Positions 1 to 7,906 of a stretch of DNA of 35,551 bases are shown here, in pieces. The DNA is from an uncultured Verrucomicrobia subdivision 3 bacterium (lineage in GTDB: Bacteria > Verrucomicrobiota > Verrucomicrobiia > Limisphaerales > UBA11358): the NCBI GenBank assembly GCA_903922735.1, contig CAIXUZ010000079.1, forward strand, positions 1-35,551, given 5' to 3'. The first letter of the stretch is position 1; every line of letters begins with the position of its first letter. A program made the translations under genes and the position numbers. The notes below the pieces were generated by a model. That model did no database searches and had not been told where the DNA came from. It saw only the letters and a list, made by a program, of their open reading frames with translations.

Positions 1-2510
1 GAGGCCACCAGGATGCTGGACGCCAGCCCGTTGTTGTTCGACGTGGTCAGCGTGCCGCCGTTGAAGTTGAAGATCGAGTTGGTCAGCGTGGTGCACGCCA
101 CGTTGGTCGCCAGCAACTGCTGGACGGTGAGCAAACCGCCGACGCCCAGCGTCGCCGTGCCGAGGGTGGTACCGGAACCGATATTCAACGCGGCCGCCGG
201 CGAATAAATTGCCCCGCCATTCGAGACCACCAGCGCACCGGCATTGGCCAGCGTGTTACCCGTGTAGCTGTTCGCGCCGGTGAGGGCGGTCGTGGCAGTG
301 CCGTTTTTCGTGAGCGTGGTACCCGTCCCGCCGATGGCGGCGCCAATGGTGTAAATGGCACTGTTGTTGATGAAGCTCACCGTGCTGGGCGAGACCGTCC
401 CGCCACTGATCACCGGATTCGCCGCCAAGGTATCATCAAAAAACACGTTGTTCCCATCCGCATAAAGGGCGCCGCCGACGCCATTGGTCGCCCAGTTGCC
501 GGTGACCGTATCCCAGGTGCCGCTCACATTGCCCTTCCACGTCAAGTTGTTCGCATAGGCACCGCCGCCAGTGACCACCACTTGCACGCTGGTCGCCGTG
601 ATATTCAGCGAAGCGTTCGGATAGCTGCCCTGCAGCGCAAAGGTGCCCAAGCCAGACTTCGAGATATTGGTGATGACCGTGTAGGTCCCGGCCGGGGCGG
701 TGCCGTTGGGGAAGCCCAAGATAATATTATTGGCACCGTTCACATTCAGGGCATTGCCCACCACCACCTGGTCGCCCGTGCCCGCCACGTTGCCCAAATC
801 AAAGTAAAGCGTGTTGCCGTTCAGCGTCAGATTGTTGGTCAGGGTCAGCGTGCCCACGGTGTTCAATCCGCCCGGCACCAGTTTGCCGCCCGCGTTCAAA
901 ACCACATTACCGCCGTTCGTGCCGTAGCCGCCGAAGGTAGCGCCGCTGGCCACCGTCACCGTGTTGGTGGCGAGGGAGGAATCGCCATTGATCAGCAGCG
1001 TGCCCGCGCTCACCGTGACCGGCCCGGTGTTGGTGTTCCGGCCGGAAAGCGTCCACATGCCCGCGCCGTTCTTGACCACGTTAATCCCGTTGGTGAATGG
1101 ATTGCCGGTTCCGTAGTTGGTGCTGGCACCGAGGTTGCCAGTGATCACACCGTTACCCACGCCGCCGAGGGTCAAGGTGGCCGGATTATTCGTCGGGGCA
1201 AGGACACCCAGAAAAATATTGCCGCTGAAGGTCACCGTGTTACCTGCCACCATGTTGGATATGGCACCGCCATCGCCGGTGCCATTGAGGTTATACAGGT
1301 AAATCGTCCGGTTACAGGTGCTGCCATTGGTGCCGATGAACTGCAGGCAACCCGGACTGCTGCTGCCGCCCTGGCCCAAAGTGATAGAAGAACCGGCACC
1401 GATGGAAGACGCGACCCCACTGTTGGCAATCGTGTCCGCGACCACCGTCCCGTAATATATATTAAGACTCCCGGTAAACGGGCTGAGAGCATTGGTCAAA
1501 ATCACCGTGCCACCATCCGTTCTCTGGAAGTTGTTAGCGCCAATGTTGATGGGGCCGCTTTCCACCCAGCCGCCGCCCCCGCGGAAATAAGCAAAAGTGC
1601 CCACAATCCCGCCGGTCAGGATGTTCGTCGTGCTGGCGGAGTCGTTAAACATCACCACCCCGGTGTTGGTAATGACGCGGTCCGAGGTGCAATTGCTGGA
1701 ACCGTTGTAACGCAACGTGCCGGTTTTGAGGATAATGGTGCCGTCAACCGAATTCATGGGCTGCCCGAGGGCGCTCGGCATCCCCACACTGGCGATATTG
1801 TTGATGACATTGGTGCCGCCGGCAATCACTGTCGGCCCGGCATAGGTGCTCAAGCTGTTGTTGGTATAATAGCCCGCCGTGTTCGTGAACCCGCCCGTGA
1901 AGCTCAAGTTGCCTGTGATCGTCAAGGCGCCAGCGCCCGTCTTGTTCATGCCATAGCCCGTCCCGGTGATATTCGCACTAATAATCGCCGAGGCCCCGGA
2001 CGCAATATCGAAATTGCCATTCGCCGCCAGGTTAATCTGCAGCAAGCTCGGCCAGCCCAGGCCGTTTTCGCCATGGATATACACATTGACCCCATTGGTG
2101 ATATATAATAGATCGCCCGGATTCGAGCCCGGCAACGAATTCCCCGTGCCGCCCGCCAAGATCAAGTGGCTGTCCTGCTCCGTGCCTACGTCCCCCGTGA
2201 AATCCTGAAGCGAAGCCCCGCTCGTGTTCAGAAAATTGATCGAGCCCACCGTCAGGTTGCCGTAGCCCGTATCAAAACCCAAATAGAAGGTCGAATTCCA
2301 GAAATTGACATCAAACACCACATCGTTGGCGGCGGTGGGCACCGCCGGCCCCGGACTCCAACTGCCCGAATCCAAAAGATTGGCGCTGATGTTGGTGATC
2401 ACGGTGTTGGCCGCACGCGTTTCCGCCGACGGCAACAGCAGCGCGACAAAGGCCAGAAGCGCCGTCAGAAAACGAAAGGCAGCGCGCAGGGATGAGAGAT
2501 GGGACTTCAT
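1..2510 (-). CDS. Secreted PATR (autotransporter-associated beta-strand repeat) protein, 3' end outside window
   Basis: The reading frame is open from an ATG at 2510 to the left edge (836 codons seen), so the C-terminus is missing. The N-terminus reads as a Sec signal peptide: MKSHLSSLRAA followed by a hydrophobic run ending near SAETRAA. The rest is rich in Gly, Asn, Thr and Ser with almost no Cys. It shows PATR-type segments (NKTGAGALTITG near residue 187, VKNGAGMWTLSG near 478, TKNGTATTALTG near 733), each followed by GG-containing strand-turn repeats such as NAGGKLVPGG. This pattern is typical of the TIGR02601 group, which predicts a right-handed beta-helix exported to the cell surface. 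The family is expected to end in an autotransporter barrel or PEP-CTERM-like sorting tail; neither is visible here. No good Shine-Dalgarno precedes the start. Long open frames on the plus strand here are composition shadows. Confidence 0.85.
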   Translation of the reverse strand, partial: MKSHLSSLRAAFRFLTALLAFVALLLPSAETRAANTVITNISANLLDSGSWSPGPAVPTAANDVVFDVNFWNSTFYLGFDTGYGNLTVGSINFLNTSGASLQDFTGDVGTEQDSHLILAGGTGNSLPGSNPGDLLYITNGVNVYIHGENGLGWPSLLQINLAANGNFDIASGASAIISANITGTGYGMNKTGAGALTITGNLSFTGGFTNTAGYYTNNSLSTYAGPTVIAGGTNVINNIASVGMPSALGQPMNSVDGTIILKTGTLRYNGSSNCTSDRVITNTGVVMFNDSASTTNILTGGIVGTFAYFRGGGGWVESGPINIGANNFQRTDGGTVILTNALSPFTGSLNIYYGTVVADTIANSGVASSIGAGSSITLGQGGSSSPGCLQFIGTNGSTCNRTIYLYNLNGTGDGGAISNMVAGNTVTFSGNIFLGVLAPTNNPATLTLGGVGNGVITGNLGASTNYGTGNPFTNGINVVKNGAGMWTLSGRNTNTGPVTVSAGTLLINGDSSLATNTVTVASGATFGGYGTNGGNVVLNAGGKLVPGGLNTVGTLTLTNNLTLNGNTLYFDLGNVAGTGDQVVVGNALNVNGANNIILGFPNGTAPAGTYTVITNISKSGLGTFALQGSYPNASLNITATSVQVVVTGGGAYANNLTWKGNVSGTWDTVTGNWATNGVGGALYADGNNVFFDDTLAANPVISGGTVSPSTVSFINNSAIYTIGAAIGGTGTTLTKNGTATTALTGANSYTGNTLANAGALVVSNGGAIYSPAAALNIGSGTTLGTATLGVGGLLTVQQLLATNVACTTLTNSIFNFNGGTLTTSNNNGLASSILVA

Positions 2511-2941
2511 AATTTTTTAATGCGGGATTGAACGTGAGTTTTTTAAAGGCTGATTTAAACGAATGCAAACAAGGATCAAAAAAGATTAAAGCGATTTGCT
2601 ACGACAAATCGCCAAAAAAAATTCAACGACAGCGGGTAAATCATGCTTCAATATGGCTTAGCATCAAACAAACAGCAAGGGGTTAGTGATGACAGTCAAA
2701 CTGCCTTGGTTCCGAGATTGCGTCAACGAAAATTAACTTCACTTTAATATTGAACAAGCGGTTCAGACAGCCTCAAACATCAAACCAAACCCCGCCCGAC
2801 ACCAGGCCTTCACGCCGGTTATCCACAGGGCAGGACCACGGAATCTACGGACAACAAAAATGCAAAACGGAAACGAGGGGTGGCAATCGTTATAAACCAC
2901 GAAACACGAATTCATTAATGACCCCGTGGCGGGGAATGGCA
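2511..2941. other. AT-rich intergenic region between isomerase-like gene and PATR gene
   Basis: These 431 bases carry no convincing gene. They are clearly more AT-rich than the flanks and must hold the promoter and leader of the PATR gene, which reads leftwards. A perfect 5-bp CCCCG/CGGGG hairpin at 2922-2934 lies directly after the stop codon of the isomerase-like gene but lacks a T tract. A stronger hairpin at 2591-2612 is listed separately. I could not assign a -35/-10 pair with confidence. Confidence 0.6.
2591..2612 (-). terminator. Perfect 8-bp hairpin in PATR leader, possible terminator or attenuator
   Basis: GCGATTTG and CAAATCGC pair perfectly around a 6-nt loop. On the minus strand the hairpin is followed by TTTAATCTTTTTT, a broken T tract. 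It lies 330 nt after the GH1/isomerase genes and 80 nt before the PATR start. It could end read-through from the upstream genes or act inside the PATR leader. Confidence 0.4.
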
Positions 2942-3835
2942 TCAGACCTTTCGCGTTGCATCCATGACCCCGCGGAAGTAGCCGATGGACTCGGCGATGC
3001 CGAGGAACGGGTCGTTCATGTCCTTTTCGTATTCCAAGCTGCACACTCCGGGATAATTGATCTGGCGGAGAGCGCGGACCAGAGCGGGAATGTCCATCGC
3101 TCCGCGGGGCAATTCAATCCCCTTCCCTTTCTTGTCCGGGCCGGTGACATTCTTCAGGTGGAGGTCATGAATGCGCGCCGCGTAACTGGTCAGCGCTTTC
3201 ACCGGATCTTTACCGTCGCGGAACTGGTGCCCGATGTCCAGACATAGGCCGATGCGCGGGTCCAGGTCCTTGATCAGCTCCATGACGCTTTCGGCGTTAG
3301 GGAAAAGCTCCGGCATGTCGGGGCCGTGATTGTGGATGGCATACTTGATGTCGTATTCCTTCACCTTGGCGTTGACCAATTGGAGTAATTCCGGTGAGGC
3401 GGTGCGTTTCTTGTCCACCATTTTGAACGGCACGCCAACCAGGGTTTTCACGCCCACGCGTTTGGCGTAGGCGAAGGCGGTATTCACTTCTTCCTCGGTG
3501 CCCATGTAAATCGGCCCGACGCCGTATCCCGTGACGCCGAAGGTCTTGCATTTCTCGTGGAAGGCGGCGATTTCCTCATCCGTGCTCTTGAGCGGCAGAT
3601 GAAAGTCTTTGATGCAGAGATAGTGGACGTCCACCTTCTTCAGCGTCTCCAAGGCCTGGTCGAGCTTGAATTTGTTGAAGGTGTAACCCGCGATGCCAAG
3701 TCGCAAACCATCTTTGCCGCTGTCCGTGGCCCCGGCCGGCTGGGCATGGGCTGGTTTCGTGAACAATGCCGATCCGCCGGCGGCGGCGGCGAGAGCCAAA
3801 CCTGAATGTTTTAAGAAAGTTCTGCGTGCGATCAT
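2942..3835 (-). CDS. Tat-exported sugar phosphate isomerase/epimerase-like TIM barrel
   Basis: This 297-residue protein starts at the ATG at 3835; a longer frame to 4003 is open but would bury the signal peptide. The N-terminus MIARRTFLKHSG followed by an Ala/Gly-rich core and AHA is a twin-arginine signal, predicting export of the folded enzyme. The remainder matches the xylose-isomerase-like TIM barrel family (PF01261 type): GLRLGIAGYTF opens the barrel, and KYAIHNHGPDMP, GLCLDIGHQFRDG and HDLHLKNVTG carry the His, Asp and Glu residues that bind a divalent metal in this family, with SLEYEKDMND near the end. It follows the GH1 gene on the same strand (174 nt gap). A plausible but unproven job is isomerising or cleaving a sugar released by that enzyme. 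Related exported TIM barrels take part in 3-keto-glycoside breakdown. The exact reaction cannot be read from sequence. Confidence 0.88.
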   Translation of the reverse strand: MIARRTFLKHSGLALAAAAGGSALFTKPAHAQPAGATDSGKDGLRLGIAGYTFNKFKLDQALETLKKVDVHYLCIKDFHLPLKSTDEEIAAFHEKCKTFGVTGYGVGPIYMGTEEEVNTAFAYAKRVGVKTLVGVPFKMVDKKRTASPELLQLVNAKVKEYDIKYAIHNHGPDMPELFPNAESVMELIKDLDPRIGLCLDIGHQFRDGKDPVKALTSYAARIHDLHLKNVTGPDKKGKGIELPRGAMDIPALVRALRQINYPGVCSLEYEKDMNDPFLGIAESIGYFRGVMDATRKV

Positions 3836-3973
3836 GGTAATATAAGGGGTTGAGTGGCGATATTTGTAAACGGGAGCGGGTGAGATGTCAAATTGAGAGC
3901 GGCCACGGCTGTGTCCTGATTTCCAAGCGCGGCGCGGTGAGCCATAGCTCGTCGCCCGGCAAATCAAGCCGCT

Positions 3974-3990
3974 GCGGGTCACAGACCCGC
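3974..3990. repeat. REP-like palindrome (GCGGGTC/GACCCGC)
   Basis: GCGGGTC, a 3-nt loop ACA, then GACCCGC form a perfect 7-bp hairpin flanked by CGCT and GCTCCG. It lies in the 174-nt spacer between the GH1 and isomerase-like genes, so it would be transcribed with them and could stabilise or uncouple the two messages. I take it as one of several REP-like families in this window. Confidence 0.6.
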
Positions 3991-4009
3991 GCTCCGTTTT
4001 CAAGCATCG

Positions 4010-5506
4010 TCACACGACCCGGTTCTGGCGGATGACCTCCTGGTACCAATGGTAGCTGAGCTTGGGCGTGCGCTTCTGGGTTTTGAAATTCACCCGGACC
4101 AGGCCGAAGCGTTTGGAGTAACCGCAAGCCCATTCGAAATTGTCCAGCAAGCTCCATGAAAAGTAACCGATGACCGGGTATCCTTCGGCAGCGGCCCGCT
4201 GCACCTGCCGCAGATAGGCGCGGTAATACATGATGCGGTCGGTGTCGCGCACCAGTTCATCCGCGGACGGCAAAGCGCCGTCGGCGCAACCGTTTTCGCT
4301 GATGAAAATCGGCAGGTTTTTCCGGTTGGCGGCCTCACCCACCAGACGAATGCCCCAATAGATGGCTTCGGGCAGGATGTTCAGCCACGGCATGTTGCCC
4401 TTGGGATAGCCATCAAACATCGGCAACGTTTCATAACCCTTCGGGTTGTCCGCCGCGCGCACATAAGCGCCGGTGTAGCAGTTGAACCCCAGCCCATCCA
4501 GCGGCTGGTGAATCAATTTCAGGTCGCCGTCGGCAATGTCCGGGGCACTGGCCCGATGATCCTCCAGCCAGCCCGCATCGTATTGCCCGGTCAAAATCGG
4601 CATGAGAATCGCCCCGTTCCGATTGTCGCGGACAAAAGCGCGCCGCGCGGCTGCGATATTCTCCGGGGTTTCCGTCAGGGGCACAAAACTCGAATAATCC
4701 TCCGCGGTGGCGACACTACAGCGGCCGGGGGATGCCGCCCGAATGGCCTGACACGCCGCGCCATGTGCCAGCAGCGCATTATGAACAATCTGCCAGCGCG
4801 CTTTTTCCGTCGCCACCGCGATGCCCGGCGCTTTATTGCCGGCTTTGCCAACGCCATACCCGCCGATGGCAAACGAGGAGGTCTCGTTGATCGTCATCCA
4901 ATGTTTGATCCGGTCGCCCAGCCGTTTGGCCACTGCCGCAGCGTAATCGCCGAAATCCCCGGCCACTTCGCGGCTCTGCCATCCGGCATAACGATCCTGC
5001 AACGCCTGCGGCAAATCCCAGTGAAACAGGGTCGCGTGCGGCGTGATGCCATGCTGCCGCAGCGCATCCACCAGCCGCCGGTAATAATCCACGCCCTTTT
5101 CGTTCACCGTTCCGCGGCCTTCCGGCAGGATGCGCGACCAGGAAATGCTGAACCGGTAATGCTTGACCCCCAGATCCGCCATCAGCTTCGCGTCTTCCGC
5201 GTAGCGGTGATATTGGTCACAAGCCACGTCGCCCGTGTCCCCGCCGTCGGTCTTGCCCGGCGTATGGCTGAACGTGTCCCAGATGCTCGGACCGCGTCCG
5301 TCCTCGGCGGCGGCGCCTTCCACCTGATATGCCGCCGTGGCTGAACCCCACCAGAAATCCTTGGGAAAGGACCCCGGCCCGCCGGTGGATTGGGAGCGGG
5401 GATGTTCCGCGGCGACCGTGGAAGACCCGCCAGCGGCCAGAGTGGCGCCCGCGGCAACGGCGGTGCCGATAAACGAACGACGGGAGAATTGGTTTTTGGT
5501 GTTCAT
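4010..5506 (-). CDS. Tat-exported GH1 family beta-glucosidase
   Basis: This 498-residue protein has a Tat signal (FSRRSFIGT, then an Ala/Gly-rich core to about residue 33) ahead of a complete GH1 domain. Landmarks are FPKDFWWGSATAAYQVEGA at 47-65 (glycone-binding Gln), HYRFSISWSRILPEG at 116-130, FHWDLPQAL at 161-169, the acid/base Glu208 in TINETS (usually T-N-E-P) and the nucleophile Glu404 in FISENG. The C-terminal YFSWSLLDNFEWACGY segment supplies the usual aglycone and glycone contacts. GH1 enzymes hydrolyse beta-linked glucosides and galactosides with retention. Family members are normally cytosolic, so a Tat leader implies periplasmic action on imported oligosaccharides. The start at 5506 is the first ATG and places the signal correctly. 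It is probably cotranscribed with the isomerase-like gene that follows. Confidence 0.95.
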   Translation of the reverse strand: MNTKNQFSRRSFIGTAVAAGATLAAGGSSTVAAEHPRSQSTGGPGSFPKDFWWGSATAAYQVEGAAAEDGRGPSIWDTFSHTPGKTDGGDTGDVACDQYHRYAEDAKLMADLGVKHYRFSISWSRILPEGRGTVNEKGVDYYRRLVDALRQHGITPHATLFHWDLPQALQDRYAGWQSREVAGDFGDYAAAVAKRLGDRIKHWMTINETSSFAIGGYGVGKAGNKAPGIAVATEKARWQIVHNALLAHGAACQAIRAASPGRCSVATAEDYSSFVPLTETPENIAAARRAFVRDNRNGAILMPILTGQYDAGWLEDHRASAPDIADGDLKLIHQPLDGLGFNCYTGAYVRAADNPKGYETLPMFDGYPKGNMPWLNILPEAIYWGIRLVGEAANRKNLPIFISENGCADGALPSADELVRDTDRIMYYRAYLRQVQRAAAEGYPVIGYFSWSLLDNFEWACGYSKRFGLVRVNFKTQKRTPKLSYHWYQEVIRQNRVV

Positions 5507-5626
5507 AAATTAATTTCGAGCTTAAATAAAACTGTGGCTGGTGTCATGAATGTTAAGGCAGTTTCGTTTTGGCGATGCCCCCTCCCCATGGATCCCAAGA
5601 TGGAGGGACAGCGCACCTCACCCCGG

Positions 5627-5670
5627 CCCTCTCCCCATCGGCTCCGCTGACTCCGCCGACGCGGAGAGGG
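5627..5670. repeat. Long imperfect palindrome (16-bp arms, CCCTCTCC/GGAGAGGG)
   Basis: The arms 5627-5642 and 5655-5670 pair at 14 of 16 positions around a 12-nt loop. The surrounding text (CACCCCGGCCCTCTCC...) is a type I know as a recurrent intergenic element in many bacterial genomes. It lies in the 308-base gap between the carbonic anhydrase 3' end and the GH1 start; I see no gene in that gap. Confidence 0.65.
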
Positions 5671-5814
5671 GGAAACGCTCCCCGCGTCTTGACGTTGGAA
5701 TGCAACTGCTGGTTCAAGGGTTCAAAGCGCGAAATCATTTTTCAATCTGTTCTAAACGATCCGATTTTCAGCCAGACATTTTAGACACTCAACACACATC
5801 GGCTGCTAGTTGGG

Positions 5815-6624
5815 TTAATAATTTTTGCCAAAAAAAGTCGGACGCGGTTTGAGCGGCGGTGGAATGGAGAGTTTATTGTGAGTCTTTCTGGGCGGCAAAG
5901 TTGTCGCCGGTGCCGGCGGAACCACCTTGGGTGGTGTTGGAATTACCGGCAACGCCGCGTCCCCGATTTTCATCTCGGGAAATTTCATCTCGCCCATCGC
6001 AAAATCCTGGAAGGCGCCGGGGTTCCCGATGGAGGCGAAGGTCGTCTTGGGCATCTGCGCCAACTTATTGGCCGGCAACGTGTCGTAGCCATTGACCACC
6101 CAGTCCAGCCGGCCCGTCACAATATCCAGCAACAGGCCGTGAACCGGAACCTTGGGACCGATGACCGAGCTGGAGCGGGCAAACTCGCAAGCTTTGATGA
6201 CATTTTGACGTTCGCTGCCGAACATGCCGAAAAAGTCATTGATGTTTTCCGGCAACTGGCTGCGGTCCACGCCCAGGTCTTTGAGCCGGTCCAGCACCGT
6301 TGTGGTCGTGGCCTTGCAAACCTGGCAATCCGTGTGGCCGATGATAGCGATTTCCTCACCGCCCTTGACAGCGGAAGCCAGCGCGAGCGAACGCATGGTG
6401 CTGCTCAGCGGGCCGGTGATGATATTGCCCGCGTTGCGCAGCCAGATGAACTGTTCGCCGGGCAAGGCCAGCGCATTCGGGAAAAAGGCGTTCAGACGCG
6501 GATCAACGCAGGTCAAAGCGATGACCGGCAAGTTATCCGCAAAATCGGCCGGACGCAGGCCGGCGCTGGCGTCACCGGCCACGGCCCGGTGATTCGCATC
6601 AATGATGGCTTCAAATAGTCGCAT
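5815..6624 (-). CDS. Beta-class carbonic anhydrase with proline-rich tail
   Basis: This 269-residue protein interconverts carbon dioxide and bicarbonate with a zinc ion. The start at 6624 (MRLFEAIIDANH) is preferred over the longer frame to 6729, whose extra residues are only a translation of heptad repeats and the end of the neighbouring gene. Zinc ligands are Cys39 in TCVDPRLN and His97 and Cys100 in GHTDCQVC. The Asp41-Arg43 dyad is intact and NAGN follows at 64-67, so the active site looks complete. There is no signal peptide, suggesting a cytoplasmic enzyme. After the catalytic domain (to about residue 215) comes a Pro-rich basic tail with clusters such as PPKVVPPAP and PPPLKPRP, ending in FFGKNY; this is not part of the usual fold. 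The gene lies downstream of the four-helix-bundle gene, separated by heptad repeats. Confidence 0.92.
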   Translation of the reverse strand: MRLFEAIIDANHRAVAGDASAGLRPADFADNLPVIALTCVDPRLNAFFPNALALPGEQFIWLRNAGNIITGPLSSTMRSLALASAVKGGEEIAIIGHTDCQVCKATTTTVLDRLKDLGVDRSQLPENINDFFGMFGSERQNVIKACEFARSSSVIGPKVPVHGLLLDIVTGRLDWVVNGYDTLPANKLAQMPKTTFASIGNPGAFQDFAMGEMKFPEMKIGDAALPVIPTPPKVVPPAPATTLPPRKTHNKLSIPPPLKPRPTFFGKNY

Positions 6625-6634
6625 AGAATTATAG

Positions 6635-6662
6635 GATTTACGATTTACGATATACGATTTAC
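6635..6662. repeat. Four tandem GATTTAC heptads
   Basis: Units at 6635-6641, 6642-6648, 6649-6655 (GATATAC) and 6656-6662 run head to tail, and the last overlaps the stop codon of the four-helix-bundle gene. Two similar units (GAATTAC, GATTTAC) occur at 7021-7034 at the other border of that gene. Confidence 0.85.
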
Positions 6663-6682
6663 GCGCGCCCCGTATTGCGGGC
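6653..6682. repeat. Border direct repeat, copy A (carbonic anhydrase side)
   Basis: This 30-base stretch matches 7025-7054 at 28 of 30 positions. It holds the last codons and stop of the four-helix-bundle gene (tail ARNTGRA) plus the start of the heptad array. It contains a GCCC/GGGC mini-hairpin. Confidence 0.85.
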
Positions 6683-7018
6683 GGTTTTGGCCGAGGCGAC
6701 GACGATGGCCAGAATCTCATTTGCCTCATTCATCAAATCTCGAAGCTTAGTTTCTTTGACGAGGTCGTTTTCCACCAGCAATTCCATCCAGAACAACGAT
6801 TCGTCGCTTTCTTCTTCAACAATCCGCAGCTTATTGATGAAGTCCGCATTGGATTTGGCGCGGCATAACGCCCGATAATTCGCGCCCACCGAAGTGCCGC
6901 TGCGCAACAATTGTTTACCGAGTATCCGCGCCACCCAATTATCAGGCAACGCCGAACAAAGTTTCACGACGCGGTTAGCAAAACGCTTCGTCCGCTGCTT
7001 CATTTCCTCGCGAGTCAT
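6659..7018 (-). CDS. Four-helix-bundle protein (23S rRNA intervening-sequence / S23 family)
   Basis: This 119-residue protein belongs to the family first found in intervening sequences of 23S rRNA genes (PF05635/TIGR02436). Diagnostic segments are QLLRSGTSVGANYRA at about 36-50, AKSNADFINKLRIVEEESDES, then FWMELLVENDLV and a last helix NEILAIVVASAKTAR. The fold is a compact four-helix bundle that can assemble into a pentamer. Its molecular role is unsettled. Here it is not inside an rRNA gene but sits between the J-domain and carbonic anhydrase genes. Its final residues, ARNTGRA, nearly repeat the ARNSGRA end of the J-domain protein, and both of its borders carry the same repeat, so it looks inserted. 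It starts 12 nt after the J-domain stop, with no clear Shine-Dalgarno. Confidence 0.92.
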   Translation of the reverse strand: MTREEMKQRTKRFANRVVKLCSALPDNWVARILGKQLLRSGTSVGANYRALCRAKSNADFINKLRIVEEESDESLFWMELLVENDLVKETKLRDLMNEANEILAIVVASAKTARNTGRA

Positions 7019-7024
7019 AGGAAT

Positions 7025-7054
7025 TACGATTTACGCGCGCCCGGAATTGCGGGC
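7025..7054. repeat. Border direct repeat, copy B (J-domain gene side)
   Basis: The partner of 6653-6682 (28/30 identical). It spans the last codons and stop of the J-domain gene plus two heptad units. GCCCG and CGGGC inside it can form a small hairpin. Confidence 0.85.
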
Positions 7055-7879
7055 AACCATCGTTTCATAAGCTGCATTTAGTGCTTTGGTCCATTCTTCC
7101 GCCAGTTGGCGCGATCGTTCATCCGTGCCGGCAAACCGGTCGGGGTGGCACCCTTTTATGCGGCGGCGATAAGCGGATTTGATTTCAGCAATCGAAGCAT
7201 CAGGCGCAAGGCCGAGAATATCATACGGGCTATAACTCTGCACATCATCAACCGGATTCGGTTGGGGGGCATCTTCGACAATGCGCGACTGAGCCGTTTG
7301 TGCCATTAATTGTGACAGCTCCGACCGGAGGATTGAAGTCAGTGACACTCGGGACGAATCGCGCAAGAAAAGCACCCCTTCAATCTGACGCAATTCATTG
7401 ATCAACCTTGACCAGTTCAGACCGGGGAAAGCCTTTAACAATTCTTCCTTTGAAACCGAAGATGATTTGTTCAGAAGATAGGAAAGAACATCCGCCCGGG
7501 AAACGTAATTCATCCGGAAAAGACACGTCCCACGAACGGCGTGACGATAACCATCCAGACTCAACCTCGGACCGGCATGGAGAAACTCACGGAGCAGCCA
7601 GCGCGGAATAAAAGACAGGTCGTCCCGCTCGCTATAAATACAGTCCGCGCAGATCAAACCGATGCCCAGCAAAGCAAGCCCGCAGGTCCACAACTCTGCA
7701 TGCAGCGTTGTCGGCATGAGATACAAGACCATGGTTTTTATAAAAAGATAGAACACCAATAAAAACGGGAGCGAAACAACCACCCCGCCCACCATGGCAA
7801 ACACCGAATACAGCCATGATACAGCCACGGCATTTCGCCGACGGATTTTCAACCAGTCTTGTATTCGTTTCGAGGCCAT
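7031..7879 (-). CDS. Membrane-anchored protein with C-terminal J-domain
   Basis: This 282-residue protein has two N-terminal membrane segments (about 18-52 and 62-82), a middle region of about 120 residues that I do not recognise, and a C-terminal J-domain from SPYDILGLAPDASIAEIKSAYRR to AYETMV. The HPD tripeptide needed to stimulate Hsp70 ATPase is at 245-247, so the J-domain should be functional and would recruit DnaK to the inner membrane face. There is no Gly/Phe-rich or zinc-finger region, making it a class C (type III) J-protein. It sits 27 nt downstream of a small PLDc_N-type gene on the same strand and near flotillin, a context of membrane-protein quality control. Its last seven residues, ARNSGRA, match the end of the adjacent four-helix-bundle protein and may derive from the insertion there. 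Confidence 0.85.
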   Translation of the reverse strand: MASKRIQDWLKIRRRNAVAVSWLYSVFAMVGGVVVSLPFLLVFYLFIKTMVLYLMPTTLHAELWTCGLALLGIGLICADCIYSERDDLSFIPRWLLREFLHAGPRLSLDGYRHAVRGTCLFRMNYVSRADVLSYLLNKSSSVSKEELLKAFPGLNWSRLINELRQIEGVLFLRDSSRVSLTSILRSELSQLMAQTAQSRIVEDAPQPNPVDDVQSYSPYDILGLAPDASIAEIKSAYRRRIKGCHPDRFAGTDERSRQLAEEWTKALNAAYETMVARNSGRA

Positions 7880-7906
7880 GCTCGACGGATGATCTGCCGC
7901 CTCATT

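Noticed and set aside
582..2108. 508-codon open frame on the plus strand
   Set aside because: It lies opposite the PATR gene, and its His/Arg/Ala/Gly-rich product is a composition shadow without family features.
3838..4003. N-terminal extension of the isomerase-like gene to 4003
   Set aside because: The extra 56 residues would bury the Tat signal and are partly a translation of the palindrome at 3974-3990.
4508..5344. 278-codon plus-strand frame opposite the GH1 gene
   Set aside because: GH1 is complete with both catalytic Glu residues on the minus strand, so this frame is a shadow.
6635..7034. GATTTAC heptads as a possible CRISPR or iteron array
   Set aside because: Units are only 7 bp, without spacers, and there are no cas or replication genes; better explained as border repeats.
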